This document shows positions 1 through 10,161 of a stretch of DNA of 13,503 bases, piece after piece (within the stretch, counting starts at the first letter, position 1; each line of letters opens with the position of its first letter). The notes below the pieces were generated by a model, which worked only from the letters and a program-made list of their open reading frames with translations, did not search any database and had not been told where the DNA came from. Source of the DNA: Cycloclasticus sp. (GTDB lineage: Bacteria; Pseudomonadota; Gammaproteobacteria; Methylococcales; Cycloclasticaceae); contig JAHRWG010000086.1 in NCBI GenBank assembly GCA_019090295.1, positions 1 to 13,503 of the forward strand. The letters are read 5' to 3'. The translations under genes and the position numbers were made by a program.

Positions 1-611
1 AACCAATCGTAAGAAGGTGTCCAGCTGATACCGACAACATCAACATTCATGTCGATTTCTTGTTTTGTCCCACTGTCTCTAGTGTCATCCATAATGCCAC
101 CGAAAACTTCAATCGTATGGTCAATAGCACCGGTAGAGAAGTTGCCAGTAACGTTAACACCTTCCATATAATCACCAGGAACAATGTAAGCGTTACGTGG
201 TGCGCTTATCCAAGGCAAGGCATAGCCAACATCTTGATAATCAGAAAACATGTAAAAAGGTGCTTTTAATCGACCAGCTTTAACTTGTAAGTTATCGTTA
301 ATTTGGTAAGCAAGGTAAGCCCAAGGAAGTTCAGGTTCCCAGTCTAGGGCGCCTCTTGAAATAACCTGTGCTGTCGCTGAAAGTTTATCGGTAATTTGCG
401 CGGTAAACTGTAGGCCAACGCGGCTTTCTGGTGAAAAGTCAAAGGACTCATCATAAACGCCATCACCATATTTGATGTGTGGACGGAAATCACTGCTATC
501 GGTTGTCATGCCGCCAATAAATGAGGCATAGCCTTTTACGCTATAATCTACCGCTTGCGAGGTAAGCGGAGTGGCAGCAATGATAGCGGCCAGTAGAATA
601 TTCTTTTTCAT
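1..611 (-). CDS. Outer-membrane porin, N-terminal part (cut by window edge)
   Basis: This is a beta-barrel outer-membrane channel, of which 203 residues are visible; the C-terminal part lies left of the window. The start at 611 gives a clear Sec signal peptide: MKKN, a hydrophobic core (ILLAAIIAA), then TSQA with predicted cleavage after Ala20. The mature chain opens with VDYSVKGYASFIGG and continues in short amphipathic stretches typical of barrel strands (VGLQFTAQITDKLSATAQVI, then WAYLAYQINDNLQVKAGRL). The segment KAPFYMFSDYQDVGYALPWI resembles a recurring motif in porin-like proteins of marine Gammaproteobacteria. An AGGA about 9 bases before the ATG supports the start. The gene lies downstream of the DUF7931-like gene but appears to have its own control region. 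Porin identity is fairly sure; the substrate cannot be read from the sequence. Confidence 0.8.
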   Translation of the reverse strand, partial: MKKNILLAAIIAATPLTSQAVDYSVKGYASFIGGMTTDSSDFRPHIKYGDGVYDESFDFSPESRVGLQFTAQITDKLSATAQVISRGALDWEPELPWAYLAYQINDNLQVKAGRLKAPFYMFSDYQDVGYALPWISAPRNAYIVPGDYMEGVNVTGNFSTGAIDHTIEVFGGIMDDTRDSGTKQEIDMNVDVVGISWTPSYDW

Positions 612-651
612 CTTTTGTTGTCCTACGTTTCTTTGGTTGTCATTAAAGTAA

Positions 652-675
652 GTAAAGGGCATATCTCCCCTTTAC
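652..675 (-). promoter_or_regulatory. Perfect 8-bp inverted repeat in the porin leader
   Basis: On the minus strand GTAAAGGG and CCCTTTAC are exact reverse complements separated by 8 bases, ending about 40 bases before the porin ATG. If the promoter at 700-727 is real, the repeat lies in the untranslated leader and could form a hairpin; as DNA it could be an operator. No U-run follows it, so it is not an intrinsic terminator. The role is inferred. Confidence 0.45.
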
Positions 676-699
676 CTGTCAGTCTAAGAGTAGTTGACC

Positions 700-727
700 T
701 TTATAGTTTTACAAGCTTTTGTCTAAA
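700..727 (-). promoter_or_regulatory. Candidate sigma70 promoter of the porin gene
   Basis: On the minus strand a TTTAGA box (722-727) lies 16 bases before TATAAA (700-705). This predicts a start near 693 and a leader of about 80 nt. The -35 match is poor and the region is AT-rich, so chance is possible. The position just downstream of the inverted repeat at 739-760 gives modest support. Confidence 0.35.
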
Positions 728-738
728 TAAAACCACAA

Positions 739-760
739 TTCATTAGAGTTTTATAATGAA
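739..760. promoter_or_regulatory. Inverted repeat TTCATTA-N8-TAATGAA, possible operator
   Basis: Two exact 7-bp arms (739-745 and 754-760) are separated by 8 bases, with centres 15 bp apart, a geometry common for dimeric regulators. It lies just upstream of the candidate -35 box of the porin promoter, where an activator would be expected to bind. No regulator gene is adjacent and no known consensus was recognised. Confidence 0.35.
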
Positions 761-838
761 GCCAGCGTTTTTTGGACCGCACTAGCTGGTGATTAATGTT
801 TAACCGTTTGATTTAGCGTCTTTTATGAGGGTTAAGCT

Positions 839-1357
839 TTATAAAGTAATTGAGCGTAATTCTGGGTCACTGGAGCTTTGCTCCCATGCTTCTTTAAAAT
901 AGGATAGTAACTGGACCGTTCGATCAGAATCTGAGAAATGACAAGTACCAGCATAGTGTTGATAGTGAGTTAGTTGGAGGTAAGCGCTCTTATCAAAACA
1001 GATGAAGTCATCGTCGCGTATTGCTAGCCGAGGGTTTAGCTTTTTAAAGTGGATGCTGCTAGACAGCCGGTGCGATAAGCTTAATAATCGATGGGGGAGG
1101 TGTGTAATGGGGCGACTATCATTAATGAGTATATTGACTTGAGTTCTGTTGTTTTTCAGGCAAAACTGCGTGAAGGCATTAATGACCGGTTCAGTATTGA
1201 AAATATGGGGGCATAAAATATGGCTGTAAAGGTTAATTTCGTGCTGTGCTTGGTTGATTAGCGAGACAACTGCAGCTTGCCCTTCATTAAATGAAGTCAG
1301 GTGGAAGACCTCTTGAGTCTCTCTAAAGATTGCTTGTTCTATAGATAAGGTGGGCAT
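839..1357 (-). CDS. DUF7931-like domain protein (PLD-like, function unknown)
   Basis: This is a 172-residue soluble protein with no signal peptide. It resembles the DUF7931-type domain that occurs alone or at the C-terminus of some GNAT acetyltransferases in Gammaproteobacteria. Supporting segments are EINLYSHIL (40-47), VNILINDSRPI (74-84), HRLLSLSHRLSSSIHF (89-104), DDDFICFDKSAYL (115-127), and the C-terminal GTCHF (137-141) with WEQSSSDPELRSI (158-170). The alternating strand and helix pattern suggests a phospholipase-D-like fold, but no HKD motif is visible, so catalysis is not claimed. An in-frame ATG at 1444 would add 29 residues, but it lies inside a strong terminator hairpin and lacks a ribosome site. 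The ATG at 1357 has AAAGG nearby and is preferred. No acetyltransferase domain is attached. The family call is from memory of its conserved segments. Confidence 0.7.
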   Translation of the reverse strand: MPTLSIEQAIFRETQEVFHLTSFNEGQAAVVSLINQAQHEINLYSHILCPHIFNTEPVINAFTQFCLKNNRTQVNILINDSRPITHLPHRLLSLSHRLSSSIHFKKLNPRLAIRDDDFICFDKSAYLQLTHYQHYAGTCHFSDSDRTVQLLSYFKEAWEQSSSDPELRSITL

Positions 1358-1426
1358 AATTGACCTTTGATAGGTTTCAGCTGACTGTGTAGTAAAACAG
1401 TGAAGGGAACTTAATACAAATAAATC

Positions 1427-1457
1427 AAAAAAAAACCGAATCATTCTGATTCGGTTT
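1427..1457 (-). terminator. Strong intrinsic terminator downstream of purB
   Basis: On the minus strand an 11-bp perfect stem (1447-1457 with 1433-1443, AAACCGAATCA pairing with TGATTCGGTTT) closes a 3-base GAA loop and runs into nine T residues (1435-1427). It lies about 120 bp past the purB stop and upstream of the DUF7931-like gene, so it should end the nudJ-mnmA-purB transcript. On the plus strand no T-run follows, so it is one-directional. Confidence 0.9.
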
Positions 1458-1496
1458 AAGGGTACAAGGAGGGTTCATAGTAGGGGAGAGGAAGAA

Positions 1497-1574
1497 ATGA
1501 ACTCTGTTTTGAACCTTGCAATGCTCATAATTATGGTTGTTAATACCAATAAAAACGTGAACTACGTCACGTAA
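1497..1574 (+). CDS. Doubtful 25-residue hydrophobic ORF
   Basis: A short plus-strand reading frame begins MNSVLNLAMLIIMVV and ends in a polar tail (NTNKNVNYVT), a shape that could be a single membrane-spanning peptide. The purine-rich stretch GGGGAGAGGAAGAA directly precedes the ATG and is among the strongest ribosome-site-like sequences in the window. It is antisense to the purB 3' untranslated region, its stop abuts the purB stop codon, and no convincing promoter was found. The ATG lies between arms of an imperfect inverted repeat (1465-1477 and 1510-1518). It may equally be chance. Confidence 0.2.
   Translation: MNSVLNLAMLIIMVVNTNKNVNYVT
1551..1572 (-). terminator. Weak terminator-like hairpin at the purB stop
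   Basis: On the minus strand, two bases past the purB stop codon, ACGTGA pairs with TCACGT across a 6-base loop and is followed by five T residues. The stem is only 6 bp, so termination would be partial. The stronger hairpin at 1427-1457 would catch read-through. Confidence 0.4.
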
Positions 1575-4080
<2,506 letters not shown>

Positions 4081-4096
4081 CTTAAGGTGTATTTGA

Positions 4097-4543
4097 TCAT
4101 GGACAGTATTTAATAAGGTCTAAAGGGTAAGTTTTGCCGGCAAGGTAGTCATTAATGCTGTCTATAATAATGGGGCTTCTTAAACGAGCTTTGCTGGCAA
4201 TAATTTCATCACGCGTCATCCAGAGCGCTTGAATAATACCAGTATCTAAATTGGGGCTAATATCATCAAATAAAACAGTACCTGCAAAGGTGGTTCGGAA
4301 GTAGGTCGTGTTGTTATCAGGGTTGTGCCACAAGTAAGATCCAATAATGGAACGAGGTGTGAAATGATAGCCGCTTTCTTCCAAAGTTTCCCTAACGGCG
4401 GCATCAGATAAACTTTCATTGGGCTCTAAGTGACCAGCCGGTTGGTTTATGACAGGGCCCTTTTGCGACTCTTCCTCAACCATTAGAAATTTCCCCTGAT
4501 GCTCAACGAGAGAAGCAACAGTAAGGTTAGGTTTCCAAATCAT
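4097..4543 (-). CDS. nudJ: Nudix hydrolase NudJ (phosphatase NudJ)
   Basis: The E. coli homologue hydrolyses nucleoside di- and triphosphates and hydroxymethylpyrimidine pyrophosphate, a thiamine intermediate. The 148 residues (E. coli 153) open with [19 protein letters not shown], collinear with E. coli NudJ. The Nudix box GX5EX7REUXEEXGU is complete at 37-59: Gly37, Glu43, Arg51-Glu52, Glu55-Glu56 and Gly58, so metal binding should be intact. NQPAGHLE precedes the box, and [24 protein letters not shown] closes the protein. It is first in the nudJ-mnmA-purB operon and diverges from clpS. The leader from the predicted promoter is only about 20 nt and carries no Shine-Dalgarno. Confidence 0.93.
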   Translation of the reverse strand: MIWKPNLTVASLVEHQGKFLMVEEESQKGPVINQPAGHLEPNESLSDAAVRETLEESGYHFTPRSIIGSYLWHNPDNNTTYFRTTFAGTVLFDDISPNLDTGIIQALWMTRDEIIASKARLRSPIIIDSINDYLAGKTYPLDLIKYCP

Positions 4544-4571
4544 GCGGTATTTTTTAAATTAAAGACAGTAT

Positions 4572-4577
4572 ATTATA
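4572..4577 (-). promoter_or_regulatory. Perfect TATAAT -10 box upstream of nudJ
   Basis: On the minus strand a consensus TATAAT lies about 28 bases before the nudJ ATG, predicting a start near 4565. The -35 region at 16-18 bp spacing is poor; a TTGAAT occurs but at 21 bp. It is the likely promoter of the nudJ-mnmA-purB operon. Confidence 0.5.
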
Positions 4578-4625
4578 GCGTAGATGTTTGTTGATGGTAT
4601 TCAACCGAGTGTAATAAAAGCAGAC

Positions 4626-4654
4626 TTGAATTACGCTGAGGTTGGCACCATAGT
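4626..4654 (+). promoter_or_regulatory. Candidate sigma70 promoter of clpS-clpA
   Basis: TTGAAT (4626-4631) lies 17 bases before CATAGT (4649-4654), optimal spacing with four matches in each box. It predicts a start near 4661 and a leader of about 65 nt. Part of the -10 box lies in one arm of an inverted repeat, GCACCAT (4645-4651) with ATGGTGC (4692-4698). Confidence 0.4.
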
Positions 4655-4726
4655 AGTTATCGGGTTCTTACAAAAAACAGCTTTGCCCGTAATGGTGCTA
4701 AGGCAATAGAAGTAGAGTGATAAATA

Positions 4727-5053
4727 ATGCCAGATTTGCCTTTTAAAGATGATGGGGATGGAGACTTGCTACTGCAAGAGGCGAAACCTCAGTTGAAAAA
4801 ACCACCCATGTATAAAGTACTATTGTTGAATGACGATTTTACGCCAATGGACTTTGTCGTTTCTATTTTGCAGGAAATTTTTTATAAAAGTAAAGAAGAT
4901 GCGGTAAAAATCACCATGAATGTACACACAGCTGGGGTAGGGGTCTGCGGTGTTTTTACTAAAGATATTGCTGAAACAAAAGCTGAGCAAGTCGTTGTAT
5001 ATGCACAAGAAAACCAACACCCTTTGCAGTGCACTATAGAAGAAACGGAGTAA
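4727..5053 (+). CDS. clpS: ClpS, N-degron adaptor for ClpAP
   Basis: ClpS binds proteins with N-terminal Leu, Phe, Tyr or Trp and hands them to ClpA; it also diverts ClpAP from SsrA-tagged substrates. The 108 residues match E. coli (106). A flexible acidic N-terminal extension (1-25) precedes the folded core. The pocket residues are present: Asn35, Asp36, Asp37, Thr39 and Met41 in [14 protein letters not shown], and His67 in [23 protein letters not shown] (74-89) and [10 protein letters not shown] (96-105) are conserved. It is 4 bp upstream of clpA, so the adaptor and its unfoldase should be made together. The ribosome site is modest (AGAGTG). Confidence 0.97.
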   Translation: MPDLPFKDDGDGDLLLQEAKPQLKKPPMYKVLLLNDDFTPMDFVVSILQEIFYKSKEDAVKITMNVHTAGVGVCGVFTKDIAETKAEQVVVYAQENQHPLQCTIEETE

Positions 5054-5057
5054 ATTT

Positions 5058-7325
5058 ATGTTAAATAAAGAGCTAGAGCAATCGCTAAATGAAGCATTTC
5101 AACGGGCGCATGAAAAGCGACATGAGTTTATAACAGTAGAGCATTTATTATTAGCCATGATGGCGAATAAATCTGCTCGAGATGTGTTTCAAGCGGCTGG
5201 TGGTCAGGTTGATAAAATAACGGCTGAATTGGAGCAGTATTTAGATGATTCAACCCCCGTTTTTCCAGATGAAGTTGATCGAGAAACTCAGCCTACGCTT
5301 GGGTTTCAGCGAGTTTTACAGCGCGCAGTCTTTCATGTGCAATCATCTGGTAATGATGAGGTGAGTGGCGCAAATGTGCTGGTGGCTATTTTTAGTGAGC
5401 AAGATTCACAAGCGGTTTATTTAATGAACCGTCAAGATGTTAGCCGTTTAGATGTCGTCAATTTTATATCACATGGTATCGCTCGGATGGATAGTGATGA
5501 TGAGACGGTAGATTTTAATGGCTCTAATTCGCCCGAAGCTGAAGACTCAGCAACAGACCCGCTTTCAAAATATACCGTCAACTTAAATGAGCAGGCAAAG
5601 CTCGGTAAAATTGACCCGTTAATCGGACGTGAAAAAGAACTTGAGCGAACCATTCAAACACTTTGTCGGCGTCGAAAGAATAATCCTTTGTTAGTGGGTG
5701 AGGCCGGTGTAGGGAAAACAGCTATTGCTGAAGGTTTGGCGCTTAAAATTGTTGACTCAAAGGTGCCAGATATCTTGTTGGATACTATTATTTACTCCTT
5801 AGATATGGGCGCCTTAGTGGCGGGAACAAAGTATCGAGGAGATTTTGAAAAAAGATTAAAGGGGCTTGTTTCGCAACTAAAAGATGAAGAAAAAAGCATC
5901 TTATTTATTGATGAAATTCATACCATTATAGGCGCTGGGTCCACTTCAGGTAGCGTGATGGATGCCTCTAACATGATTAAGCCTGCGCTAGCATCAGGAG
6001 AGCTTCGTTGTATTGGATCGACAACGTATAAAGAGTACAGAGGTGTTTTTGAAAAAGATCATGCACTGGCTCGACGTTTTCAGAAAATTGATATCAACGA
6101 GCCGTCGATCGACGATACTATTCGTATCCTAAAAGGCTTGATGCCTCGATATGAAGCCCATCATAACCTTGAGTTTAGCAGTGACAGCTTAACGACAGCA
6201 GCAACCTTAGCGGATCGTTATATTAATGATCGTTTTCTGCCCGATAAAGCGATCGATGTATTGGATGAGGCGGGAGCAAAGCAGCAGTTGCTCCCAGAAG
6301 ATGAGCGTCTAAGCTTGATTACCAGTTTAGAAATTGAAAAAATAATTGCTCAAATAGCACGAATTCCTGAAAAAAGCATCTCATCTAAAGATAAAGATAA
6401 GCTAAAAGACCTAGCTAAGAATTTAAAGCTGGTTGTATTTGGGCAAAATGCTGCCATCGAAAAGCTATCGGATGCCGTTGTTCTAAGTCGTGCTGGCTTA
6501 GGTCAAGAAGAACGAACGATAGGTTCGTTTCTATTTGCAGGGCCAACAGGTGTAGGTAAAACAGAAGTGACCCAGCAATTGGCCAAAATTATGGGCGTTG
6601 ACCTTATCCGTTTTGATATGTCGGAATACATGGAACGCCATACTGTGTCACGTTTAATTGGTTCGCCCCCTGGTTATGTCGGGTATGACCAAGGTGGATT
6701 ATTGACCGAAGAGGTTAATAAGCACCCTTATGCTATTTTATTATTAGATGAAATTGAAAAAGCTCACCCAGATATTTTTAATTTATTGCTGCAAATTATG
6801 GATCATGGAACGCTAACAGATAATAACGGAAGGAAGGCCGATTTTAGAAATATCATGTTAGTGATGACCACTAATGCAGGTGCACAAGAAGCGAGCCGAG
6901 CATCAATGGGGTTTGCTAAACAAGAGCACGCAACCGATGGAATGCAGGTTATCGAAAAGCTATTTTCGCCAGAATTTAGAAATCGCTTAGATGCTGTTGT
7001 GCAGTTTAAAGCCTTGGATGAGGATGTGATTATTCACGTGGTCGACAAGTTTATTTTTGAGCTAGAAGCGCAATTACAAGACAAGAATGTAACACTCTCT
7101 TTAGAGCCGGAAGCACGAACGTGGTTAGCCAAAAAGGGCTACGATGCCAAAATGGGTGCGCGGCCAATGGAGAGAACCATTCAGGAATATATTAAAAAAC
7201 CGCTTGCTAACGAACTGTTATTTGGTCGTTTAACAAACGGTGGGACAGTAACAATTTACATTAAAGACGATAAAGTTGACTTTAAGATTGTTCAAGCCAG
7301 TAAAGACTTAATCGAGCAGCGTTAA
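5058..7325 (+). CDS. clpA: ClpA, AAA+ unfoldase of the ClpAP protease
   Basis: ClpA forms hexamers that unfold substrates and thread them into ClpP. The 755-residue length is that of the family (E. coli 758). The N-domain (about 1-140) binds ClpS, and an acidic linker (145-168) follows. AAA module 1 has Walker A GEAGVGKT (214-221), Walker B ILFIDE (281-286), pore-loop KYRG (258-261) and ALARRF with the arginine finger near 338-341. Module 2 has Walker A GPTGVGKT (495-502), Walker B ILLLDE (560-565) and GYVGYDQGG (539-547). The ClpP-docking tripeptide is MGF (617-619) where E. coli has IGL; hydrophobic-Gly-hydrophobic character is kept. The coiled middle domain of ClpB is absent, which separates it from that family. 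The ribosome site CGGAG overlaps the end of clpS. It ends in TAATAA, 6 bp from the convergent infA stop. No clpP is in the window. Confidence 0.98.
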   Translation: MLNKELEQSLNEAFQRAHEKRHEFITVEHLLLAMMANKSARDVFQAAGGQVDKITAELEQYLDDSTPVFPDEVDRETQPTLGFQRVLQRAVFHVQSSGNDEVSGANVLVAIFSEQDSQAVYLMNRQDVSRLDVVNFISHGIARMDSDDETVDFNGSNSPEAEDSATDPLSKYTVNLNEQAKLGKIDPLIGREKELERTIQTLCRRRKNNPLLVGEAGVGKTAIAEGLALKIVDSKVPDILLDTIIYSLDMGALVAGTKYRGDFEKRLKGLVSQLKDEEKSILFIDEIHTIIGAGSTSGSVMDASNMIKPALASGELRCIGSTTYKEYRGVFEKDHALARRFQKIDINEPSIDDTIRILKGLMPRYEAHHNLEFSSDSLTTAATLADRYINDRFLPDKAIDVLDEAGAKQQLLPEDERLSLITSLEIEKIIAQIARIPEKSISSKDKDKLKDLAKNLKLVVFGQNAAIEKLSDAVVLSRAGLGQEERTIGSFLFAGPTGVGKTEVTQQLAKIMGVDLIRFDMSEYMERHTVSRLIGSPPGYVGYDQGGLLTEEVNKHPYAILLLDEIEKAHPDIFNLLLQIMDHGTLTDNNGRKADFRNIMLVMTTNAGAQEASRASMGFAKQEHATDGMQVIEKLFSPEFRNRLDAVVQFKALDEDVIIHVVDKFIFELEAQLQDKNVTLSLEPEARTWLAKKGYDAKMGARPMERTIQEYIKKPLANELLFGRLTNGGTVTIYIKDDKVDFKIVQASKDLIEQR

Positions 7326-7331
7326 TAAAGA

Positions 7332-7550
7332 TTACTTAACGCGGTAAGTGATTCGACCTTTTGTTAAGTCGTAAGGTGTCATTTCTACTTTGACACGATC
7401 GCCCGTTAAAATACGGATGTAATGCTTGCGCATTTTTCCTGAGATATGAGCAGTGATGAGGTGGCCATTTTCTAATTCAACGCGAAACATTGTATTCGGG
7501 AGAGTGTCTTTTACAACGCCTTCCATTTCAATTTGGTCTTCTTTTGCCAT
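7332..7550 (-). CDS. infA: Translation initiation factor IF-1
   Basis: IF-1 is a single OB-fold protein that occupies the ribosomal A site of the 30S subunit during initiation. The 72 residues match the family exactly: [62 protein letters not shown] about 6 bases before the ATG is one of the better ribosome sites here, fitting high expression. It lies 94 bp after bpt, long enough for its own promoter; a TAGAAT is present at 7606-7611 but with no good -35. It converges on clpA with almost no gap, so the two transcripts probably overlap. Confidence 0.98.
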   Translation of the reverse strand: MAKEDQIEMEGVVKDTLPNTMFRVELENGHLITAHISGKMRKHYIRILTGDRVKVEMTPYDLTKGRITYRVK

Positions 7551-7605
7551 GTGTTCCTTTAAAAATAGTGAGTGAATAGCGATTAAATTAAGCTAATGGG
7601 GCGCG

Positions 7606-7611
7606 ATTCTA
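7606..7611 (-). promoter_or_regulatory. Possible -10 box for infA
   Basis: TAGAAT on the minus strand lies 55 bases before the infA ATG, in the 94-bp bpt-infA gap. No recognisable -35 lies at 15-19 bp, so this is weak evidence of a separate infA promoter. Confidence 0.25.
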
Positions 7612-7644
7612 CACTACTTTGGGTGGATGCGCGTATGAAAACGA

Positions 7645-8415
7645 TTAAAAAGTTAGCGGTGATCCGTTTGAGGCGCTTTGTTCAGGTACGTTGCACCCTT
7701 TGTCATACGATAACCACTGGTCGTTAACACGTAATTCAAGGGGCCTATAGTTAGCTTTATAAGCCATCTTATTGGAATGCGTTAGGTAATACCCTAAGTA
7801 TAAATAGGTTTTTTTCTGCGTTTTGGCAGCACTAATTTGTTTTAGAATACAGTATGTGCCTAAGCTTCGCATGGCAAAATCTGGGTCAAAAAAGGTGTAA
7901 ACAGCCGATAAAGAGTCGGCAAATATGTCGGTAACAGAGACGGCTAGCAACTGATGATTAAGGCGGGTCTCATAGATAGCGCTATTGCCAAAAGACTGGC
8001 ATAAGAAACTTTGATACGCTTGGCGATCAAAACGTTGCATTGAACCACCGGGGTGTTTGAAGGCTTGGTAACGTAAATAGAGGGCGTAATGCTCCTCATT
8101 AAACGCTGTTGGATTAACTGTAAAGGTTAAATCCTGGTTACTGGCTAATACTCGTCGTTGGCTTCTGGATGGCTTGAAATGAAATACATTTAAACGGCAA
8201 GGAATGCAGGCGTGGCAGCTCGAGCAATGCGGCCTGTAGGCATGGTTTCCGCTGCGCCTAAATCCTTTTTCAAGCAGTAGCTCATAAAAAGCTGGCGTGA
8301 TGTTAGTGTCGGGCGGGAGGAAAATATTTTGCGCTTGCTCTTCAGGTAAGTAGTCGCAATCTTGAGGCGGTGAAAGGTAGAGAGCCACTTGGCTGGGAGG
8401 GGTACTTGCGCTCAT
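7645..8415 (-). CDS. bpt: Aspartate/glutamate leucyltransferase (Bpt)
   Basis: Bpt moves Leu from Leu-tRNA to proteins with N-terminal Asp or Glu, creating a ClpS-recognised N-degron. The 256 residues are of normal length. Family segments are CDYLPEEQAQNIFLPP (20-35), GFRRSGNHAYRPHC (51-64), YLRYQAFKHPGG, SAVYTFFDPDFAMRSLGTY, and YLYLGYYLTHSNKMAYKANY near the C-terminus. The cysteines at 64, 67, 70 and 73 form a CX2CX2CX2C run; I recall three of these as common in the family and the fourth (CIPCRL) as usually another residue. Eukaryotic ATE1 relatives bind an iron-sulfur cluster through conserved cysteines, so a cluster here is possible but inferred. The start codon overlaps the aat stop by 4 bases (ATGA), giving tight translational coupling. 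Confidence 0.96.
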   Translation of the reverse strand: MSASTPPSQVALYLSPPQDCDYLPEEQAQNIFLPPDTNITPAFYELLLEKGFRRSGNHAYRPHCSSCHACIPCRLNVFHFKPSRSQRRVLASNQDLTFTVNPTAFNEEHYALYLRYQAFKHPGGSMQRFDRQAYQSFLCQSFGNSAIYETRLNHQLLAVSVTDIFADSLSAVYTFFDPDFAMRSLGTYCILKQISAAKTQKKTYLYLGYYLTHSNKMAYKANYRPLELRVNDQWLSYDKGCNVPEQSASNGSPLTF

Positions 8416-9104
8416 GAATTACCCCAGGCATTGGCTGCCAGCGGTTGAGAGCAGAGTTGGCTGAGTTGCTTTGAAAAATCTGCGCGGCTAATGCTTGAAG
8501 CGCCTAATGATGCAAGGTGGTTGGAATGTACCTGGCAATCAATTAGTTGCCCGCCCCATGACTGTAACTGCTGACATAAAAATACAAAAGCGACCTTTGA
8601 TGCATTGACCTGGTGGCTGAACATTGATTCACCAAAAAAAACTTGACCAATACTCACGCCATATAAACCACCCACTAATTCATCCTCTTGCCAAATCTCA
8701 ATTGAATGGGCGTGGCCAAGTTTAAAGAGTGCTTCGTAGGCAGCGATCATACTGTCCGTTATCCATGTTTCATCCTGTGTAAGACGAGGCTGCGAACAAG
8801 CACGAATAACATGACTAAAGGCGTTATCAACGGTGTAGTGATAGATGTTTTTGTTAATGAATTTTCTAAGGCTGCGAGAAATATGCACCTGACTGGGTTT
8901 AAGTGTCAAACGAGGATTAGGAGACCACCATAAAATAGGCTGGTCATCCTCAAACCAAGGAAAAATCCCTAACCGATAGGCTTCAAGTAACCACTCAGGG
9001 CTCAGTGACCCTCCTGCTGCCAATAAACCATTAGGCTCTGTTAATGCAGAGCTTAAGGCTGGAAAGTGCGGAGCGGCATCATTCGGGTCGAGCCAAGTTA
9101 GCAT
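8412..9104 (-). CDS. aat: Leucyl/phenylalanyl-tRNA-protein transferase
   Basis: Aat adds Leu or Phe from aminoacyl-tRNA to proteins beginning with Arg or Lys, making them ClpS/ClpAP substrates. The 230 residues (E. coli 234) carry the expected blocks in order: NGLLAAGGSLSPEWLLEAY (25-43), GIFPWF (46-51), ILWWSPNPR (57-65), TWITDSMIAAY (113-123), GHAHSIEIW (130-138), LVGGLYGVSIG (143-153), FFGESMFS (156-163), NASKVAF (167-173), and LIDCQVHSNHLASLGA (187-202), with Asp189 at the position proposed to be catalytic. It starts 11 bp past the trxB stop and overlaps bpt, so trxB-aat-bpt is almost certainly one transcript. No good Shine-Dalgarno precedes the ATG, which fits coupling to trxB. Confidence 0.97.
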   Translation of the reverse strand: MLTWLDPNDAAPHFPALSSALTEPNGLLAAGGSLSPEWLLEAYRLGIFPWFEDDQPILWWSPNPRLTLKPSQVHISRSLRKFINKNIYHYTVDNAFSHVIRACSQPRLTQDETWITDSMIAAYEALFKLGHAHSIEIWQEDELVGGLYGVSIGQVFFGESMFSHQVNASKVAFVFLCQQLQSWGGQLIDCQVHSNHLASLGASSISRADFSKQLSQLCSQPLAANAWGNS

Positions 9105-9115
9105 GTGTTGCTGAC

Positions 9116-10081
<966 letters not shown>

Positions 10082-10120
10082 CTATATTAAACTGTTAGCA
10101 AGAGGGGTTTTAAGTAAGGT

Positions 10121-10149
10121 AGTATGGCCATTAGAACAAATTTGGTAAA
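10121..10149 (-). promoter_or_regulatory. Candidate promoter of trxB-aat-bpt
   Basis: On the minus strand TTTACC (10144-10149) lies 17 bases before CATACT (10121-10126), optimal spacing with moderate matches. It predicts a start near 10114 and a leader of about 40 nt. It overlaps the region where the divergent ald promoter must lie, so the two may interfere. Confidence 0.35.
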
Positions 10150-10161
10150 GGGTTTAAATGT

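Noticed and set aside
60..269. 69-codon plus-strand frame at the left edge
   Set aside because: It is antisense to the porin coding sequence, which has a clear signal peptide and barrel-like sequence.
762..789. Inverted repeat CCAGC...GCTGG as a terminator after the DUF7931-like gene
   Set aside because: The stem is 5 bp with an 18-base loop, and no T-run follows in the right place, so it does not look like a terminator.
800..835. TTAACC...GGTTAA repeat as a terminator or operator
   Set aside because: Six-base arms across a 24-base AT-rich loop are expected by chance and no T-run follows.
6905..6913. ClpA MGF tripeptide as a broken ClpP-docking loop
   Set aside because: Met-Gly-Phe keeps the hydrophobic-Gly-hydrophobic pattern of the docking loop, so ClpP binding is probably intact.
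7335..7350. ACTTA...TAAGT hairpin as a bidirectional clpA/infA terminator
   Set aside because: The 5-bp AT-rich stem is inside the infA coding end and has no T-run on either strand.
7551..7644. tRNA gene between bpt and infA, as E. coli has a tRNA-Ser near infA
   Set aside because: No cloverleaf arms or TPsiC-like GGTTCGAATCC segment can be found in this 94-bp gap.
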